52,609 nt of DNA, from the NCBI GenBank assembly GCA_026418115.1, contig JAOABY010000010.1:1-52609 (forward strand), in the 5' to 3' direction. Numbering within the stretch: position 1 is the first letter of the stretch; every line of letters begins with the position of its first letter. The notes beneath the pieces are model-generated. The model saw nothing but the letters and a program-made list of their open reading frames with translations. It was not told the DNA's origin and did not search any database. Both the position numbers and the translations under genes were made by a program. This document shows positions 51,404 through 52,609 of the stretch, one piece after another. The stretch comes from Spirochaetaceae bacterium (GTDB lineage Bacteria > Spirochaetota > Spirochaetia > Treponematales > Rectinemataceae).

Positions 51404-51723
51404 GCGGATATAGGCTTATGTGGGCTATTGTCATTTTCGATCTGCCAGTAATTACAAAAGCGGATAGAAAAGAAGCCTCAAAATTCCGAAAGGACCTGCT
51501 GGACAAGGGCTTTCAGATGGTACAGCTTTCTGTGTATTTCAAGCTTCTTTCAGGTGTTGAAGAACTGGAGACCATCGAAAGATACATAGAAAGTATCTTG
51601 CCCAGGAAAGGAAAGGTTGAGATAATTCATATTACAGACAGGCAGTATGAAGATATTAAGAGTTTTTATGGAAATGTTCGAGAATCGCCGAAAAAATCCT
51701 ACACGCAACTCCAACTTTTCTAG
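51352..51723 (+). CDS. cas2: CRISPR-associated protein Cas2
   Basis: Structural partner of Cas1 in spacer integration, 123 residues. It overlaps the end of cas1 by 52 nt; the ATG at 51352 keeps the conserved GYRLMWAIVIFDLPV start, which extends upstream of the alternative Met in RLMW (51418), so the longer start is favoured. The ferredoxin-like fold shows KFRKDLLDKGFQMVQLSVYFK and KVEIIHITDRQYEDI. The end (YTQLQLF) is typical of type II Cas2. No cas4 or csn2 follows, which supports subtype II-C. Confidence 0.95.
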   Translation: MPSRNHGQKAKTHEEFLSGYRLMWAIVIFDLPVITKADRKEASKFRKDLLDKGFQMVQLSVYFKLLSGVEELETIERYIESILPRKGKVEIIHITDRQYEDIKSFYGNVRESPKKSYTQLQLF

Positions 51724-51740
51724 TCAAAGACCATTTTCTC

Positions 51741-51791
51741 AGTGCAGAGACCCTGTTAAATCGTTTCAGAATAACAGATTGTCTCTGCACT
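51741..51791. repeat. Nested inverted repeat touching the CRISPR array
   Basis: AGTGCAGAGAC (51741-51751) pairs with GTCTCTGCACT (51781-51791) as a perfect 11-bp stem; inside it CTGTTA (51753-51758) pairs with TAACAG (51772-51777). The right arm ends on the base before the first repeat. It is at the trailer end if the array is read on the minus strand. There is no T-run. Confidence 0.8.
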
Positions 51792-52609
51792 AATTCAGCT
51801 TACCAAGAAATGAGATCAGCCCGCAACACCTTACAGACTTGTCAAGAATAATTTTCAAATTCAGCTTACCAAGAAATGAGATCAGCCCGCAACGCGAGCA
51901 TATAAACACGTTTCTCATCCGGTAATTCAGCTTACCAAGAAATGAGATCAGCCCGCAACCGATCATCCGCATCAGCCACAGAAACAGCAAATTCAGCTTA
52001 CCAAGAAATGAGATCAGCCCGCAACGAAACAGTTTCAGGACAAGCCGTGACAGCAAATTCAGCTTACCAAGAAATGAGATCAGCCCGCAACCCGAGCCGT
52101 TATCGACTACCACCATGTCGGAATTCAGCTTACCAAGAAATGAGATCAGCCCGCAACCCGCAGAGGACGCTTTTTTTCGCCTTGACGAATTCAGCTTACC
52201 AAGAAATGAGATCAGCCCGCAACTGCCGCCTATTGTCAGTTTAACTTCAAGCTAATTCAGCTTACCAAGAAATGAGATCAGCCCGCAACAAGGCCGCGCT
52301 GTGGAAGATCCTCGATGCGAATTCAGCTTACCAAGAAATGAGATCAGCCCGCAACTCACCATGCAGTCTTGGAATCAGCGTGTATAATTCAGCTTACCAA
52401 GAAATGAGATCAGCCCGCAACTGAGCTTGCGGAGCGAAATCGACAACTTGAAATTCAGCTTACCAAGAAATGAGATCAGCCCGCAACCAAGATCCAGCAC
52501 AGCGAGCTGATCGTCGAAATTCAGCTTACCAAGAAATGAGATCAGCCCGCAACGCCACCCCTCGGCCACTCAACGAGGCTGAGAATTCAGCTTACCAAGA
52601 AATGAGATC
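51792..52609 (-). CRISPR. CRISPR array, 13 repeats (last partial), type II-C
   Basis: Thirteen copies of a 36-nt repeat start every 66 nt from 51792 (51792, 51858, 51924 and so on to 52584); the last is cut by the window end after 26 nt. On the plus strand the repeat begins AATTCAGCTTACC and ends ATCAGCCCGCAAC; the crRNA strand begins GTTGCGGG. All twelve spacers are exactly 30 nt and all complete repeats are identical. The tracrRNA strand implies that pre-crRNA is made from the minus strand, so the leader and newest spacers lie to the right of the window. Several spacers (for example 52290-52319) look like coding sequence of phage type, but sources are unknown. Confidence 0.97.

Noticed and set aside
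51790-52116. Frame coding for a repeated CGLISFLGKLN peptide
   Set aside because: It is a translation of the CRISPR repeats, whose 66-nt unit keeps the frame; not a gene.
51724-52609. Self-targeting spacers or a csn2/cas4 gene
   Set aside because: By eye no spacer matches another part of the window, and no gene lies between cas2 and the array. A full search was not possible.
1-52609. tRNA, rRNA or insertion sequences
   Set aside because: No cloverleaf, rRNA core sequence, transposase or terminal repeats were recognised in the gaps between genes.

Overview
The window looks like chromosomal DNA of a free-living or anaerobic spirochaete. It is of medium GC content and densely packed with short operons. 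The evidence is a class I lysyl-tRNA synthetase (typical of spirochaetes and archaea), a very long exported protein built of FlgD-like Ig repeats, a DUF6765 protein, a trimeric [FeFe]-hydrogenase for fermentative H2 metabolism, a perfect sigma-54 promoter and lipobox proteins. The species cannot be named from the sequence alone.

Layout. 1-6023: surface or periplasmic proteins (FlgD-Ig repeat protein running off the left edge, plus an exported protein of unknown function). 6211-10808 (minus strand): housekeeping and cell-envelope cluster lepB-ftsI-HD-ffh-rpmB, in which ftsI carries a one-base frameshift inside its KTG motif. 10856-18082 (plus strand): LysM/M23 peptidase, a sigma-70-family factor driven by a sigma-54-type promoter, a divergent polysaccharide deacetylase, tsaD, an M29 aminopeptidase and class I lysS. 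18206-25796: pepF, ndk, a DUF6765 protein with a lipoprotein partner, an odd alpha/beta hydrolase, adk and a NadD-like protein. 26080-31569: a hydrogenase operon in which the NuoF-like flavoprotein is fused to a GltD/NfnB-like NAD(P)H:FAD module. 31720-36657: HAD phosphatase, MBL-fold hydrolase and dnaE. 36783-42084: a complete molybdenum hydroxylase operon (FAD, 2Fe-2S and Mo subunits, XdhC, MocA). 42101-46999: YibE/F transporter, alkaline phosphatase, M20 peptidase and DOMON protein.

47080-52609 is a complete type II-C CRISPR-Cas9 locus: a divergently transcribed tracrRNA just upstream of cas9, then cas9, cas1, cas2 and an array of 13 identical 36-nt repeats (the last cut by the window edge) with twelve spacers of exactly 30 nt. 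The tracrRNA has its own promoter, an anti-repeat starting at the predicted transcript start, a nexus hairpin and a terminator. Its strand implies that the array is read from right to left, towards cas2, so its leader lies outside the window. A long nested inverted repeat touches the cas2-side end of the array.

Recurring regulatory themes: several genes (lysS, adk, dnaE, the DOMON gene, possibly the deacetylase) have a -10 box only 5-8 nt before the start codon and no Shine-Dalgarno sequence, which suggests leaderless mRNAs. The sigma-54 promoter ahead of an RpoS/RpoD-like factor recalls the RpoN-RpoS cascade known in Borrelia. No tRNA, rRNA or insertion sequence was recognised, and no protein-free stretch exceeds 300 nt except the CRISPR array.
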